Assembly (NCBI GenBank): GCA_028023455.1
Contig: JAQFVV010000181.1
Coordinates: 2,052,001-2,116,000 of the forward strand
DNA from: Epiperipatus broadwayi
Taxonomy: Eukaryota > Onychophora > Udeonychophora > Euonychophora > Peripatidae
Length of the DNA stretch: 64,000 nt
Direction: 5' to 3'
Shown here: in pieces, positions 37,186-50,231 of the stretch
Layout of the letters: the number at the start of each line of letters is the position of its first letter
Position numbering within the stretch: the stretch's first letter is position 1
Made by a program: the position numbers and the translations under genes
The notes under the pieces: model-generated
Seen by the model: the letters and a program-made list of their open reading frames with translations, nothing else
Told to the model about the DNA's origin: nothing
Databases searched by the model: none

Positions 37186-38447
37186 CACAAAATATTAAAT
37201 ATCAGCGAATATTTCGATACCAAAAGAAACCAAAATATTTTTACGAAAACATGACAACATTAATAACATTGAAATAAAAGTAAACTAATAGTTTACCGTA
37301 AATGAAATATAGATGGAAAGTCGATGAACAAATTATTGATAAAACAATACTATACATATTTAAATACAGATGCCAATAAATTTAGAGCATTGAAAATAAA
37401 TATAGTTAAAAGTAAATTTGTTAACACATACTAATTTAGTTTAAATTCTATTTTATATACCACGTGCATTTGTATATAATAACACAAAAACCAAACAATA
37501 AGTCCTTGGTACTATATATATTTTTTATTAATTAAAAAGCTATTTTAAAATTTGATACACAACCGTTAATATATAATATTTTTTTTTTTTTACATTAGAT
37601 TAATAAGTATTTCATATTTACCTAAACTAATTTCATAAAGTAACACAAAAATAAACATATACTAATGAATGTTGGGCTGCCTGCGTGCTGTTAATACATA
37701 GGAATATACACTTTGTGTCTGTGTATACATGTATTGTATTTATAATGCATATAATAACCGTTTTAGAAAAACTCGTACTTTATATGATTTAATAAGTTCT
37801 TTAGGTGTATAATATATTTCAACTACTTTATGTATTCAGGCGATTTTGTTGCTCTTATAGTTTTATTGATTCATACACAATCTAAATCGTATACATTTAA
37901 AACTTTTTGGTCATTTATTGGTCATGGTATACAAGATTTATGACTGTTTAGTGGCTCTGAAGGTTACGAGGGCATTTGATTGTACAACTTTGTCAGTAAT
38001 GGACAGTAGATTTTACATTTCTATTCCAAGCCTGAGGCACGATCAGAAATCATACACACTATTCGGTTGAACAAAAAATCTGTCTGCTTGGGACGCATCA
38101 ATACATTAAAACTGTTAATTCTTTCCGGGGAAAAATAAATATATAAACAATAGAACTTTTCCTGCACATTGTAAATATAAAAAAGATAAAATCAAAAATA
38201 AAAGTGTAAATCTGTACTTTATCTATTTAGCACAAATATCCGTTATATATATATATGTTAATTTAAGAAATGTTTGTTGTGTGAAAAATCAATCACTCTA
38301 CATGAAAATACTTGATTATCAGTCACAATTCTTTGCTACTTCAAGCATAGTAATAATTCTGAATTATTTTAAAGAAAATAAATTTAATTGCTTTATTAAT
38401 ATAAAGTTTAGATTTTTAATAAAACTTTTGAATATGTGACATTATAA
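37186..38447. other. AT-rich DNA, nothing recognised
   Basis: No coding frame or matched repeat. The stretch 37960-38110 is somewhat less AT-rich, without recognisable content. Confidence 0.5.
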
Positions 38448-38462
38448 TAACTTTTATGAACA

Positions 38463-38687
38463 AAGCAAAACTCTCCATACAGTATTGCCACCCTGTGCTA
38501 ACCAGAGTAATGAATGCCAGAAGGCTTGTGCATAAAATCGCTATCTAATGCCTATATGCACAAGCCTTCTGCCATTCACTGATTACTCTGTTTAGCACAG
38601 GGTGGCAATACTGTATGGAGAGTTTTGCTTTGTTTATAAACAATTATGTGCTAGTATAAGATAGTGATCATGTGATGCTTAATGGTT
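38463..38687. mobile_element. Foldback family F1, copy c (deleted centre, ribozyme lost)
   Basis: Clean insertion with a 15-bp target duplication TAACTTTTATGAACA (38448-38462 and 38688-38702). Two ~80-bp arms (CAAAACTCTCCATACAGTAT... and its complement) meet near 38555, where only ATCGCTATCTAATGCC separates them. Both hammerhead cores and the unique region are gone. The asymmetric tail ATGTGATGCTTAATGG follows the right arm. The 3' tail plus a duplication of this length fit retrotransposition better than cut-and-paste. Confidence 0.8.
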
Positions 38688-38689
38688 TA

Positions 38690-39905
38690 ACTTTTATGAA
38701 CATAGAAAAATTTTAGTTCCGTTTTTACCATCAAATAAGTGTAAAATGGGCAAATAAACTCTAAAAATATCCATAAAAAAAAAATGGAAGCACCACGAGA
38801 CCATAAATTGGAAGAGATTAAATCATTATGTTTATGAGCAGAAGCAGATATATAAAAGCAAGAAGACTTTGAATTATACATATTAATTTCATGACACACG
38901 ATCCTAGTTCTTAAACGTTTTTCAAGAAATAACTTAATATTATAAAATTCTAACTTAATATTATATAAATTAATACTCACTGGTATATTAGAAACAAAAT
39001 ATCTATTACATTTTGTATTAATATTATTATTAATATTGTTATGAATTTTAGAAATACCAAACCCTTTCCACAGGAAAATAAGGTAGTCTACCTTTTTTAC
39101 CAGAAATTGAAAAAGAGCATCCCAAACCATTTCCCACATTAACCTCATTATCAATATAATTGTTATATTTAGAGAAATGTGAATAATTTGTTCTATGAGT
39201 AATAAAACCACTATCAGCATTTGCTAGACAATCTTTTCTTCTGAAATTTGATTTAGAAAAGTCACTAGAAAAAATATTACTATACTTTTTTGGAACATAA
39301 TGTGAATATCCATCCTTCAATACATATTTTTTTATCAGGAAAATTATCATAATATCCCAGTGATGAATTATTAACAGAAAATCCAGAAAACATGTTAAAT
39401 TTTTTATCATCATAAAGTCTAGAAAATTGTTTTTGATATTTTTTAGACTGCCTATAAATTTTAGTTTTATAAATATTTCCTTTATTGTATCTTGTACTAT
39501 TATCAATTCCACATCCAATATATTCATCACAAGAATAAAAATCCTGATCCAATATCTTATTATCACTTTTATAATCACCATTATAAATGCTATTATTTTT
39601 TTCCCCCAAAACTATTTTTACCTTTATCTGTAATAAAGATTGAGGACTTGGGCAACTTTCCTAAGGTATTATTACCCCTAAAAGATGAATTAACATCACC
39701 AGCAAAATCAACCTCAGCAATATCCCCAAAGACTTGTGTTTCCAATAAATCACATTGTATACCTACATCACCAGAAATAACACTATCACTAATAGCTCTA
39801 GATTCCTTCACACCAAATTTTGCCATACTCATAATCATACAATATACTTCCTGAAGAGACATAGATTGTAATAATTCAAAAGTAAAACCAGCCAAGTCTA
39901 CTTTT
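38690..39905 (-). pseudogene. Unrecognised decayed coding region
   Basis: Four overlapping minus-strand frames read on from one to the next. At about 39593-39905 is a segment with LLQSMSLQEVYCMIMSMAKF and VFGDIAEVDFAGDVN. At 39280-39609 it is Asn/Ser/Lys/Tyr-rich with LDQDFYSCDEYIGCGIDNS. At 39048-39350 comes DSGFITHRTNYSHFS and LGCSFSISGKKGRLPYFP. At 38700-39060 comes SASAHKHNDLISSNLWSRGAS. The first switch lies at a G5A7 run (about 39597-39609). Mixed amino-acid use with ordered overlaps looks like one former protein of at least 350 residues broken by frame changes. I recognise no domain. It abuts the (TAA)n tail of the LINE, so that LINE may have landed in or beside it. Confidence 0.4.
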
Positions 39906-39975
39906 CTATATTTTTTTTATTATTATTTATTATTTTTTTTTTTATTTTTTTTATTTTTTTTATTTTTTATTATTA

Positions 39976-40233
<258 letters not shown>

Positions 40234-40452
40234 GTTTCAAAAGGCCTTTATTGTCTCAAAAGAATTACAAATTTTGCATTTACATAGTTTGTCTACATAT
40301 AATATCCTGGATTGTCCATTATCATTTGAACGCCATTAGCAAATCAATTACTTATAACAGAATGGAAAAAATTGTTGTTAAATTGTCCTTGTTGCTAATT
40401 TGACATGCATATCTTTCTAAGTTTTTTTATAATGTTTAATTTCCTCAATTCA

Positions 40453-41493
40453 TTATAACATAGATCTAATCTTAAGTAATGACCAGGTTGCTGCATAAAT
40501 GTCAGGTCTGGCCAGGGTCTTATCTCTTTTCTGTATTATTTCAAGTTTATTTGAAAAAGTAGCTGGATGTCTCCTGGAATTGTTACCAATTAGGAAAGTG
40601 CATCTAGTACACCAGTATGCATATAGCACAAAGATTGCTGCCCTGACACTTGGTGTTAATCCTTCTCTAAATGCAGAAATTAATTGATGCATTGTTACAT
40701 TAGACTTCCTGTAACTGCTAGTTATGAGATTTCTTATCTGCTTGGGTCCCTCACAGTAATATAGCAGATGTGATAGGGTTTCCTCAGCTCGATGGCATAA
40801 CCCACAAAGGGGATCAATTGACATATACAGTCTTTCATGGCAAAGAAAATATGTGGTAGGTAATGGAGATAGATTAAGTTTTATTAGAAAATTGAAAAAC
40901 TTTGATTCTAAGGCCCATCGTTTATACCTTTTAACCAGTTGCTTATTATTAATTCCCAGTATTGGTTCTAAAGCAATTGTGTTATTATTTTCATGTATTA
41001 GTTCATAAATTTCCCAGTATTTGTATTGATTAATAAATTGCTCTGTGATTTTTGATTCTGTTTTACAAAGATGTATTAATTGTTCAAAATATGATAATTT
41101 TTTTGGTGGTGGTTTATCAGTTGGAATGATCTCTATGAGCTGCTTAATTTTTGGAAATTGTTTTACAATATCAATTATATTGTTCCTCATTCTCTGTTTT
41201 GCAAAAATACCAATATCATGTAATCCCAAACCATTTTTATTCAGTGGCTGACATAGTTTTGCCATTGATATTGCCACAACTTTCCTTGACCATAGTAGCT
41301 GATTGCAAATGGTCTTAATTTTGGAGATAAAAGCTTTGGAGAAAGCAACCACTGGCATAAAGTAAACTATCTTAGTCATCATCAAACTATTAATCAATTG
41401 AATCTTAGAATATACTGACATATAGGTATTGGCTAGAGAATCTGCTATTTTCTGTATTTCATTTTTCAATTTGTTCTGCAAATGACATCTCAT
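40453..41493 (-). pseudogene. LINE ORF2, C-terminal thumb and Cys/His motif
   Basis: 346 codons, back in the frame of the endonuclease. Early residues SVYSKIQLINSLMMTKIVYFMPV and then KNGLGLHDIGIFAKQ match the post-RT region of L1/Tx1-type ORF2 (the GGLGLPDL block). Near residues 230-250, LCGLCHRAEETLSHLLYYC is a CX2CX8HX4C motif typical of the ORF2 C-terminus. This segment is fully open to its stop at 40453, so the copy is not very old. Confidence 0.8.
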
Positions 41494-42076
41494 TCCAGTA
41501 GTCCCTAGATGGAATCGAAATCCAAGGAATGAGCCGGGCTTTGCCTAGAAAATCAATGTACATGGGCCTTCCCATGAATATAGTCCATGCTGCTGTTTTT
41601 TCTGGATTGAAACTTAGTTTAAATTCCTTTGAGTATTTTTCTAAAATCATCTGTAGTTTTGGTATCTGCCTTTTTGATTTCAGGAAAACTGTAATATCAT
41701 TCATGTATGCAATGCAGGTCAATTTTTGACCTGTTCCTGGGATCTCCATTCCCTCAAATGCCTGTTGTAATCGGACAAGAAGGGGATTTATATATAAAAT
41801 AAATAAGATGGCACTAAGTGGAAACCCATGTGAAAGTGATTTAGTTGGTGTGAAAGCTGGTGAATTTCTGCCATTTAGAGTAATGTGAAGTTCACAATTT
41901 AAGAGTAAATTTGTTATAACATATATATGTGATTTTGGCATTTCAGTGTCATTCAATAATCTCAACAGTATAGATATATCAACATTGTCAAAAGCCAAAG
42001 CAATATCCAGCTGTACAATAATCGGGCCATATCTTTTCTTTTCTCTAACTGATGTCAAAATAGCCTTAAATAACAT
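41459..42076 (-). pseudogene. LINE ORF2, reverse transcriptase core
   Basis: Palm domain. Motif A is VQLDIALAFDNV with its catalytic Asp. Motif B is SHGFPLSAILFILYINPLL, the usual RGCPLSPLLF...Y block with the R-x-G start lost. Motif C is AYMNDITVF where the family has YADD: the first of the two catalytic Asp residues is Asn (codon AAT) and the Ala is Met. That change alone should abolish polymerisation. After it comes LSFNPEKTAAW, the RT thumb entry (usually NxxKT). The frame shifts again near 41460-41493. Confidence 0.85.
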
Positions 42077-42594
42077 AGCAGCTTGTGTGGTAGATGAATG
42101 TTTTTAGCAAATTGAGCTGGTGAAATCATCGGTAAAATAAATGGTTCTATTTTATCTTTAATTACTTTCTCTAAAATCTTTATGGGCAATGGACCCATTG
42201 ACATTGGCCTTATCTCTGATAACAAAGGAATAGGCTTCTTTTTTTTATTAAATGGCATGATCGCAATTGTATTAACTCCCTCCATTGTTATTATTCCCTG
42301 CGATAAATAATTTGCCAGCTGACACAGGCATTTGCTAGTCAGCTTGTCAAGGTGTTTTAATACGAACAGTGGAATTCCAGGACTTCCTGGGTGACAGTTG
42401 TTGTCCATTTTATTCATTTTCATTATAAAATCATCTATAGTATATGGTGATTCAGTCTCTGCCATTCCAAATACATTTGGCTGGTATTGTATCAATTTTC
42501 CTGGTCCCAGCTTATCTTTAAAATAGTTAAGAATTGGTAAGATCATATTATTTCCAGTAAATGTTTCATTGTTTATTTTAACTGCTAATGGCAC
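42055..42594 (-). pseudogene. LINE ORF2, linker and start of reverse transcriptase
   Basis: 179 codons in the same frame as the endonuclease, so the two were one protein. It contains VNTIAIMPFNKKKKP and EIRPMSMGPLPIKILEKVI, matching the first RT fingers blocks (the usual form ends in I..EKVI...R). The open stretch begins at GTG and has no natural start, since the interrupting stops are mutations. It ends in a frame change overlapping the next piece by 22 bp; the shift is near 42060-42076, at QFAKN. Confidence 0.75.
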
Positions 42595-42678
42595 TTTGAT
42601 TTCAGGTCCCCTCCCTAATGACCATCTAATATATTGCTGAGTTCATATATGTTGATGCATTAGGCATATTCTCTTTGT

Positions 42679-43689
42679 TTAATTTTTTAAATAGCTCTTC
42701 AGTGTTTCACATGCTTTGTTATAAGCATTTGTCAGTATATGTATACCTTTCTGTGTGTGTTGATTAGGGGTTATGGCCGCAATATGTTTATGAATTTGTT
42801 CTGCAAGCTTCAACAACCCTGAGGGAGGTGGCTTATTTTTCACTATATGATTAATGTTAAATGACAGGATATTAATGTAAGCTAAATATTGCTGTATTGG
42901 GTTAAAGGTCATTGAAAGAATCTTATTCCACATAATATAAGTCTCTGAAAAAATAAATTCGGGTGTTAAGGTTGGAATCAACATTCTTATTGTTCTAGTT
43001 AATTGCAGTCTAGAGACTTGTATATTACTGAGGTCAATTGATATGAACTGAGCTGAGTGATCAGAAATTGCTGAAGGCATTAACTTCATGCTTATTAGAT
43101 GATGAAACACTGGAGAGTAAAAACAAAGATCAATTAATGATGAACACTGGCCATTATGAAATGAAACAGCATCTTCAGGTAAGTAACCCCTTGCACTCAT
43201 CAATGGAATTGATAATTTATGTATCCACTTATTTACAAACTCATCATATGTTACATTGCAGTCTCCAATCAAAATTGTTGGATTAGCTGTAGATCCCAGT
43301 GTTGAATTAATTGTGGCAATTATTGTATTTATTTTATATTTTTGCAATGGCATATAAACAAAGATTACATTTATTTTAATTATTTTGTGAAATAAAGTAA
43401 CGATTAATAGATTTGCATCAATGTATATGATTTGAAAATTGGTAAACTGGCAAGCAGTAGCTATCAAAAGACCTGTCCCAGCTGATGGAGAGGTAGAGTC
43501 TCTTGAACATGCAACAAAGCCCTCACTATTTAGAAATTTTGCTGGATCAATTTGTGACCCTGCATAAATTTTGGTTTCAAGCAGTCCCATTATATGAGGT
43601 TTTGTTTCCTTGATTCATTGTTTCAACTTAAATATCTTTTCTATTGAATTCAAACCCCGTACATTAAAAGAAGCAATTTTAATTTTCAT
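42679..43689 (-). pseudogene. LINE ORF2, AP-like endonuclease domain
   Basis: Nicks target DNA to prime reverse transcription. I place the start at ATG 43687-43689, not at the later Met at 43590, because the upstream frame reads IASFNVRGLN, the conserved first endonuclease motif with its catalytic Asn. One in-frame TGA lies between (near 43615), where Trp would be usual. The remaining motifs are intact in order: LLETK (Glu), GTGLLIA, ILIGDCNV (Asp and Asn), SSLIDLCF (Asp) and AISDHSAQF (Asp-His). The frame stops with TAA at 42679-42681. The following ~85 bp stay in frame toward the RT with one more TGA. Confidence 0.8.
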
Positions 43690-43851
43690 TTATAAAGATT
43701 TACTTTTTACTTTGGATTTATTTGAATTTACTTTATCTTTAATTATCCTTATTTTAGGCTGTCTATCAATTGTAAATCTTGGGCTTCTTTGAACTCACTT
43801 TCAGTTTCAACATCAGTATATCTGTCCATTTGATACCATTTTCCTGTGTCA

Positions 43852-44118
43852 TCAAACATAAGCTCTCCTAATTTTAGCTTTTTTCCTGTTTTCCTGTTTT
43901 TTGGGGGTCTCCCTGGCTTTAACCTGAGTAACTTGCTGTATATTTGGCATTATTGTATGAGTAATTTTAGTATTCGTATTGTTCCTAGTTCTTTGTTTTT
44001 TAGATAATTCTAGATCTTCATCCAAATTCATATTCTCTTCATAATATTGCTTCCCATCAACATTTTTTTTAAATGTGTGTTTGTCTATATTTTTTTCTAA
44101 AGCTTTAACCACATGCAT
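43852..44118 (-). pseudogene. LINE ORF1 C-terminal part after a frameshift
   Basis: 88 codons in a different frame from the upstream ORF1 and in the same frame as ORF2. Very basic (KKQENRKKAKIRR near the end), as usual for an ORF1 tail. The overlap with ORF1 contains the slippery run AAAAAAAGGG. Either a one-base indel or, less likely, programmed frameshifting joins the two. About 160 bp then separate it from the ORF2 start. Confidence 0.55.
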
Positions 44119-45338
44119 TTGTATATCATTCCCTTTTTTTCTTTTACTTTTGTATTATTTATCTTAAGGTACACTTTTTCCTCCAACCTTAATGAAGAAT
44201 ATGGAATCTCCCCAATTTTGCTATCATCATTATTTACATTTGCAGTTTCATTTTCTTGCTTATCTGTATTTATATGTGTTTGTATAGAATTTTTTTCCTT
44301 TTCACTTCCTTGAGTTCCCACATCCGATGTCAGTATTTGCTTTACATCTCTTTGTTTATAGCTTGTTTTCTTTTCTAGTCTTTCTTCTGATAAATCAAAT
44401 CCTTTGTTATTTCTGTTCTTTGGGCGGTCTATAATCAAATGGCTTCTTTCTCCACAGCCAAAACATTGTGGTCTTAGCCCTTTAATGTTTAAGTATAATA
44501 CTGCTCCATGATCCATAATTTGCCTTGGAATTTCTTCTGGTTTAATATGCTGGTGCAGTTTTATCTTAAAATGATAACTGTTGGTGTATATAAGTGTTGG
44601 TGTATCTTTGCACAAGATTTTCTTAATGTATATTGCATGCCCAAATGGTTGGACCATACTTTTGAAATCACGAATGCTAAACCCAAAATACGCATTTTTA
44701 ATGATTCCTGAGCAATAATTTTGCAGATTTTCATCAACAACAATCATTACGTATCCACCAATTGTTTTTATTTGTGATTTAAATCTCATTTTTTGATTTT
44801 CGTTGAAAAATTGTATAGCTATATATCGCGAGTTTGAATGTTCACCGATTTCTGAGATTGAATCCCATAAGTTTTCTTCTGTTAGTTTTTGATATAATAA
44901 CTCTTTGTGAAATTTATATAACGTTAGATTTCTATCTGTAATTGCCAGCACTAATGATTTATTAGAAAATAATTTTTTAAAAGATTCATATAACTTGTTT
45001 GGTATTGTGTTATTAAACTGGATGTTTATTTCTTGAATTTCTTCTTCTGTCCAATTATCTTCAGTTTGTTCTGCTAAATGATTAGGTGTCTCATCTTCAT
45101 TTTCTAAACTTAGTTCAAAAATGTCTAATGAATTGGCTCTCCTAAATCTGCCTATTTGTCCTTCCCCTCCATTTTTTTTGTTCTCTTGCTGTATAATATT
45201 TTCTAATATTGCTTTTTGTGGTTTCATTGCAGCAATATTTGCATACGATTTTTTTTCCTTACTGGCTTCTGCAACTGATTTTACATCTGTATTGTTATTT
45301 CTTTTACTAACAACGCAATTGTTATCTGCAGATGCCAT
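44097..45338 (-). pseudogene. LINE ORF1, RNA-binding nucleocapsid-like protein
   Basis: 413 codons from ATG at 45338. In non-LTR elements ORF1 binds the element RNA and helps form the ribonucleoprotein. Residues ~1-110 are charged and probably disordered. Residues ~125-290 form a folded region with YIAIQFFNE and IKNAYFGFSIRDF. Residues ~280-305 read GLRPQCFGCGERSHLIIDRP, a CX2CX4HX4 zinc knuckle whose last Cys is replaced by Asp. The tail is Lys/Glu-rich and ends abruptly in frame at 44097. The next frame (43852-44118) overlaps it by 22 bp and continues a similar Lys-rich composition, so the true ORF1 is probably longer and broken by a slip at an A7GGG run. Confidence 0.75.
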
Positions 45339-45532
45339 TTCAACTAGATGACTAGATTTTCTTAGGACAAAATAATAAAAAAATAAAAAAAACTTACTTT
45401 GTTAATAGCGTCTTTTCTTATAATGCGGAAATCGATTATAATTTTCAAAATCATAAGATTTTTAAACTAATAATTAGATTCTGTTTGCCTTTAAGGAAGT
45501 ACATTCACGAGCTTTTGTAAGTTTGTTCCTAC

Positions 45533-47013
<1,481 letters not shown>

Positions 47014-47456
47014 ATTCCACTAAACATCACATGATCACTATTTCTTATGTTTGCTCATAATTGTTATTAAAACAGGCAAAACTCTACATACAGTAGTGCT
47101 ACTCAGTGCAAGCCAAAGTAATCAATGGATGCCAGAAGGCTTGGGCATAAAATCCCTATCTAGTGCCTACTCATCCAATATCCCCAGACTAGTTTCTAGC
47201 TTGTGGCCTTCATCAGTGAGGAGTCTTGGATCTGAGAACACTGCACCTAGATCTTAGGATCTAATGCAACTCTCCAGTAGCCACCTTTTATCTCTACTTA
47301 ATAACAAAGTCATATAGGTCTGAACTCAGTTCAATACCCATACATTTTGGTGTCTTTAGTTCTTTAATATCCATAGCCACCATGATCCTATTAGGCAGGA
47401 TTGGTATTAAACCACTAAACATCACATGATCACCATTTCCCATGCTTGCTCATAAT
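47014..47456 (-). mobile_element. Foldback family F1, copy d (single arm with direct terminal repeats)
   Basis: Begins CCACTAAACATCACATGATCACTATTTC and ends with the same ~45-bp block (about 47411-47456), so this copy has short direct terminal repeats, not inverted arms. Between them, in reverse sense, are the GGCAAAACTCTACATACAG arm, the hammerhead motif (47182-47221), the GATCTTAGGATCTAA block, CAGTAGCCACC and the AACTCAGTTCA block. Direct repeats of partial units are usual for Penelope-like elements (pseudo-LTRs), which fits with the ribozyme. The frame at 47051 is an artefact. Confidence 0.7.
47182..47221 (-). ncRNA. Hammerhead ribozyme motif, core intact (F1 copy d)
   Basis: Minus strand, 40 nt: CCTCA, CTGATGA, A, GGC-CACAA-GCT, A, GAAA, C-TA-G, TC, TGGGG. 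Helix I is CCTCA/TGGGG (five pairs, one T-G). Helix II is GGC/GCT (three pairs, one wobble) above an A-A. The core CUGAUGA and GAAA are complete and the cleavage triplet is GUC, the commonest one. Helix III is a bare two-pair stem with loop TA, as in the minimal hammerheads known from Penelope-like retroelements. Self-cleavage is inferred, not shown. Confidence 0.55.
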
Positions 47457-49377
47457 CCCCCCCCCCCCAACTCCTTACATTATAAATGAATAATATAATA
47501 AAATTCGAACTATTCAAAGAAAATACAATGTGAGTACCAGGGCAAAGGGAAATGTCACATTTCAGCAATTACTGATTTTATTAGAAAAATGTTTCCATAA
47601 ATAAATACGATTTTCAGGTTTACTATTATATATAAAAAATACTCATACACACATTGCCCAACTACTCAATAATACATATATAACACACATATTATTAAAT
47701 ACAGAAGACTAATAAAGACATATTCTAACACAAAAGAGAAATTTTCATGCATATAATATTAACATAAAATTACAAAGATAGATATATGAAAATTAATAAC
47801 TAAATTAGTAGAGACAACATATATAAGCAAGTTACCAACATTTATTCATGGTAAGAGTTTATGGTGGAATTCCAAAATGCTGATCACATATGAGCAGAGG
47901 TCTGGAGTTTAAAACATAGCTATATTGATAAGCACTCCACATAGCTTCTCTAGAGATTATTTTTCTATTTAGAAATTCCTTTTGATACACATTTAGACAG
48001 AGCTTTAATATATCTTATTGTGCAGAGCATTTCTTTTCACTTCTCAGAAATTTAGTTTGCTCTCAGATCTTGTAGGTTTATTAAATCTTTGATTATTTAT
48101 TAATTCAGCTACATTATAACAGAAATGTTTCTTGGTCACCTTATTCTTTCAGGGTTCTTAATGAATTTGCAATGATTGGTTAACATATTTCTTCTTTCTC
48201 TACATTGCTAAGGCCGGTCATTTTTATGACTGGAAACTGATTTTTTAGTAACAGTGCATAGATGGTCTTCATGCCGCAGCATCACTTGCACACACCATGG
48301 GGTTGCTGACGGGACTTTCAGTAGTAACTGATTTGAAGCCTGATTTGAAGACCAAGATGAAGACTTGTTTGAAGCCACCTAAACACATTTTACTAGCTTA
48401 TATACTGCATGTAAACAAAAGGTTTCCCTATTATTATATTCTTCATTTAAAATTTTCTAGGAATTTTTTTATGACTAAAAGTATTAATTAAACATTTGTT
48501 GTTTAATTATTGCTTTAATAATTATTGAATAGTTTCGTAAAAGTTTTACTTAATTTAAACTTGTCCTAGAAAGATAACAAAGTTAATACCAAAGAAAACT
48601 ATTTCCCTAACAAAAGTAAAAGTTTTTAGTTTAAAATAAAACGGAAAGAATATTTTTCTTTTAGTAAAACAGATATAAATATTTTAATCCAAGTTTTAAT
48701 ACTTGGAGAATAAACTTAAATAATTAATTATTTATGTATCTCAAAATAAAATATAACAATTTTTTTAACGAAAATATTTTTGAAGAAATACGGGGTTTCT
48801 TTATACCTGCTGCTTGTTAAATCTATATATTATACTTAGCAATCTAGATTAAAATGGTAGGGATAAAATTAATACAAAAGTGAAATGTATTTATGTTTGA
48901 ATGTAGTTTTATGTGACCCTATTCATGCCCACATCTATACAACAAATAGTTTTAAATTTATTTAAAAATGAATCAAATATATGTAGACACACATTTATAT
49001 GTAGCTTCAATATATGTGAAGAAAACAAATAAACATAACAATGCCATATATTTAAGTAAACCAAAATTAGCATTAAGAAATATATCTAAAATTTTCTTTC
49101 CATGTAGTTTAACATTTTTTTTTGGTTATGCTATATTTTTATAATAAACAAACATATTCATTCCAAAATAAATAAATAGAGAATAAAAATATATTACCTG
49201 TTTAAATTCTCCAATGATTATAAGAAATGTTTCTTAAAGTATAAATCCATTAAAATAATATTTATTAATTTACACCAAATCTTATAATTTAACTTACGTA
49301 TATATTCATATATTCCATAATATATGCACAAAATAATGACAAAAAACCCTTAGAAATCACTAAAATCCCATGATGTT
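47457..49377. other. AT-rich DNA, nothing recognised
   Basis: A run of 12 C at 47457-47468 is odd in this AT-rich setting and follows the F1 element directly. A less AT-rich patch at 48190-48420 holds a 64-codon frame (48297-48491) with Lys/Thr-Asp-Leu-Lys-Pro repeats but no known domain; not called as a gene. Confidence 0.5.
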
Positions 49378-49660
49378 TCATTATCATCATCAACCATTAT
49401 CAATTTACTGCAGAATGAAGGTCTGTCCAAGTTCAATTCATCTTCTCTGATCTTTAGCTTCTCTTTTCCACCACACTCTGCACACTTTCTTATTTCATCC
49501 ATCCATCTCACATGTGGTCTTTTTCTGGGTCTTTTACAATCTTTTGGAATCCAGTTTAAGATTTCAATTGTCCATCTACTATCATCTCTTCTAGCAATAA
49601 TTCCAGCCCAATTCCACTTCAGTCTTAATTTTTTCAATGAGGTCAGTAACACCTCATTTT
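49378..49660 (-). pseudogene. RTE-like LINE, 3' stub
   Basis: Only the C-terminal ~85 residues remain: KWNWAGIIARRDDSRWTIEILNW, then KRPRKRPHVRWMDEIRKCAE, closely matching the tail of the element at 35303-37185. The fragment keeps the WAG lead-in that is broken there. Ends at GTTGATGATGATAATG on the minus strand, the family's short-repeat 3' end. The strong 5' truncation is typical of RTE insertions. Confidence 0.85.
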
Positions 49661-50231
49661 ATAGCATTCAAAAAGTTTTATCCATTTTAATGAAGTAACA
49701 AGATTTCATATAAAATATTCCATAATAAAATATTAAATCATTAATATTTTCTTTGTTTATAATAATAACAGCATTGGTTAATTTTTTAGATTCTGTAAGC
49801 ATTTTATAGTATTTAAATTATATTTCCATAATGAATTATATGTTGAAGCAATTAAATTACATTCCTACATTGTAGTTCTTAAATTATATTTCCATGAGAT
49901 AATTTTTGTTACCTGATATTATGCAGATTATGTAGCTACTCATGTCAATAGTAAAACTCCAAAATATTTTTAAAACATATAATACATGAACTTTGTGTAA
50001 TTTGTTTATTAAGATGCAGATTGAGAAAGTGTGATCAAATTAATATGTGTAAATACCTTTTCCCTGATGATCCACGTTTAGGTCATTATCTTAGAGATTG
50101 TTTCTATGGCATAAATCAAATTCAACTCATTTCTATGGTTTCTATTACTAAGAGTTAAATTACACTTAATAAAAGTTCCTGAAAATGTATCAGCATTCAT
50201 GATAATAAAATGTTTTCTTAACTTTTTATAA
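49661..50231. other. AT-rich DNA, nothing recognised
   Basis: No feature supported. Confidence 0.5.

Larger units (their letters stand above)
40234..45520 (-). mobile_element. Tx1/L1-like LINE, near full length, inactive
   Basis: Minus-strand non-LTR retrotransposon of about 5.3 kb. Order: 5' UTR (about 45520-45339), ORF1 with a zinc knuckle, ORF2 with AP endonuclease, reverse transcriptase and a C-terminal Cys/His motif, then a 3' UTR with AATAAA near 40255 and a (TAA)n tail. The clade is inferred from ORF1 layout (RNA-binding region followed by one CCHC-type knuckle) and the GLGLHDIG block after the RT. Damage: two frame changes and at least three in-frame stops in ORF2, one frame change in ORF1, and a lost catalytic Asp. 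A (TAA)n array also sits just beyond the 5' end (45534-45635). Confidence 0.85.

Noticed and set aside
47051-47257. 68-codon frame with SSLWPSSVRSLGSENTAPRS
   Set aside because: It is a reading of the F1 repeat, including the reverse complement of the ribozyme motif; other copies break it.
48297-48491. Frame with repeated Lys-Pro/Lys-Thr words
   Set aside because: Short, no known domain, and no splice or promoter evidence strong enough to call an exon.
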